Shown here: positions 58,886 to 58,927 of the stretch, in pieces
How the letters are laid out: each line of letters opens with the position of its first letter
Numbering within the stretch: the stretch's first letter is position 1
From: Aeoliella straminimaris
GTDB taxonomy: Bacteria > Planctomycetota > Planctomycetia > Pirellulales > Lacipirellulaceae
Assembly (NCBI RefSeq): GCF_024054565.1
Contig: NZ_JAMXLR010000064.1
Location: forward strand, 1-58,927
Length of the DNA stretch: 58,927 bases
Direction: 5' to 3'
Made by a program: the position numbers and the translations under genes
Notes under the pieces: generated by a model
The model's input: only the letters and a program-made list of their open reading frames with translations
Told to the model about the DNA's origin: nothing
Database searches by the model: none

Positions 58886-58927
58886 ATGTCCGATGCACGA
58901 ATGCCACAGGAGTATTACGAAATCGTT
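58886..58927 (+). CDS. Gene start at right edge, protein unknown (partial)
   Basis: ATG at 58886 with a perfect AGGAGG at 58875-58880 and a five-base spacer. Fourteen codons are visible (SDARMPQEYYEIV), too few for a family assignment. It is preceded by a sigma-54-type promoter, so it should depend on RpoN and an activator. Confidence 0.75.
   Translation, partial: MSDARMPQEYYEIV

Overview
The window comes from a GC-rich planctomycete, most likely of the order Pirellulales (Lacipirellulaceae-like; this placement is inference). The evidence is a combination of hallmarks seen directly in translation: PEP-CTERM sorting tails on five intact proteins, an N-terminal LEPR surface motif on a giant CotH/lamin-tail protein, a DUF1559 prepilin-like protein, dockerin-like repeats, a formylglycine sulfatase, a Cys-rich outer-membrane barrel and the prkA-yeaH-spoVR operon. 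No rRNA, tRNA, CRISPR array, complete insertion sequence or prophage was recognised.

Layout. 1-11.9 kb: a partial exported Cys-rich protein, an MFS exporter, a secreted HAD phosphatase with a sulfatase, an HdeD-like membrane protein, a translationally coupled pair (exported repeat protein plus orphan hybrid-free histidine kinase), a Peptidase_Mx-type zinc protein and a DUF2721 protein. 11.9-14.8 kb: a decayed accessory zone with three gene remnants (amidoligase, winged helix, PEP-CTERM tail), a lipoprotein and a small membrane protein. 14.8-22 kb: a PEP-CTERM protein, repeat-rich spacer, coproheme decarboxylase, a PEP-CTERM heme peroxidase, a PEP-CTERM vanadium haloperoxidase and an exported nuclease/phosphatase. 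22-28.6 kb: nucleobase/nucleoside salvage (upp, CNT transporter, hpt), an ActP-type symporter with its DUF485 partner, and an FeS-type photolyase. 28.6-37.5 kb (all minus strand): a zinc-ribbon membrane protein, class IV aminotransferase plus sulfotransferase, then prkA-yeaH-spoVR, whose two internal spacers are filled with inverted repeats, one of them enclosing an extra small gene. 38-43 kb: a low-complexity RNA-binding-like protein, divergent from an ornithine cyclodeaminase/arginine dihydrolase pair (arginine to proline), then a convergent Cys-rich porin. 43.5-48 kb: a minus-strand operon of PilT, a membrane-anchored GspE-like pseudo-ATPase, a CvpA-like protein and a membrane protein. 48.3-55 kb: MoaD-like protein with a BNR-repeat protein, a repeat copy, a PQQ-type sugar dehydrogenase coupled to a dockerin/PEP-CTERM protein, an ECF sigma factor with its anti-sigma factor, and a divergent DUF1559 protein. 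55-58.9 kb: the 1168-residue CotH/LTD/dockerin surface protein and, at the right edge, a gene start behind a near-perfect sigma-54 promoter.

How it fits together: much of the window serves the cell surface (sulfatase, peroxidases, PEP-CTERM, LEPR, porins, pilin-like parts) plus salvage and nitrogen metabolism. The observations I consider most worth follow-up are the frame-preserving 147-nt dispersed repeat with a perfect 31-nt palindrome, the inverted-repeat-bounded cassette in the prkA-yeaH-spoVR operon, the membrane-anchored pseudo-ATPase next to PilT, the ~39-residue repeat protein coupled to a histidine kinase, and the two-gene version of the cyanobacterial arginine-to-proline enzyme.
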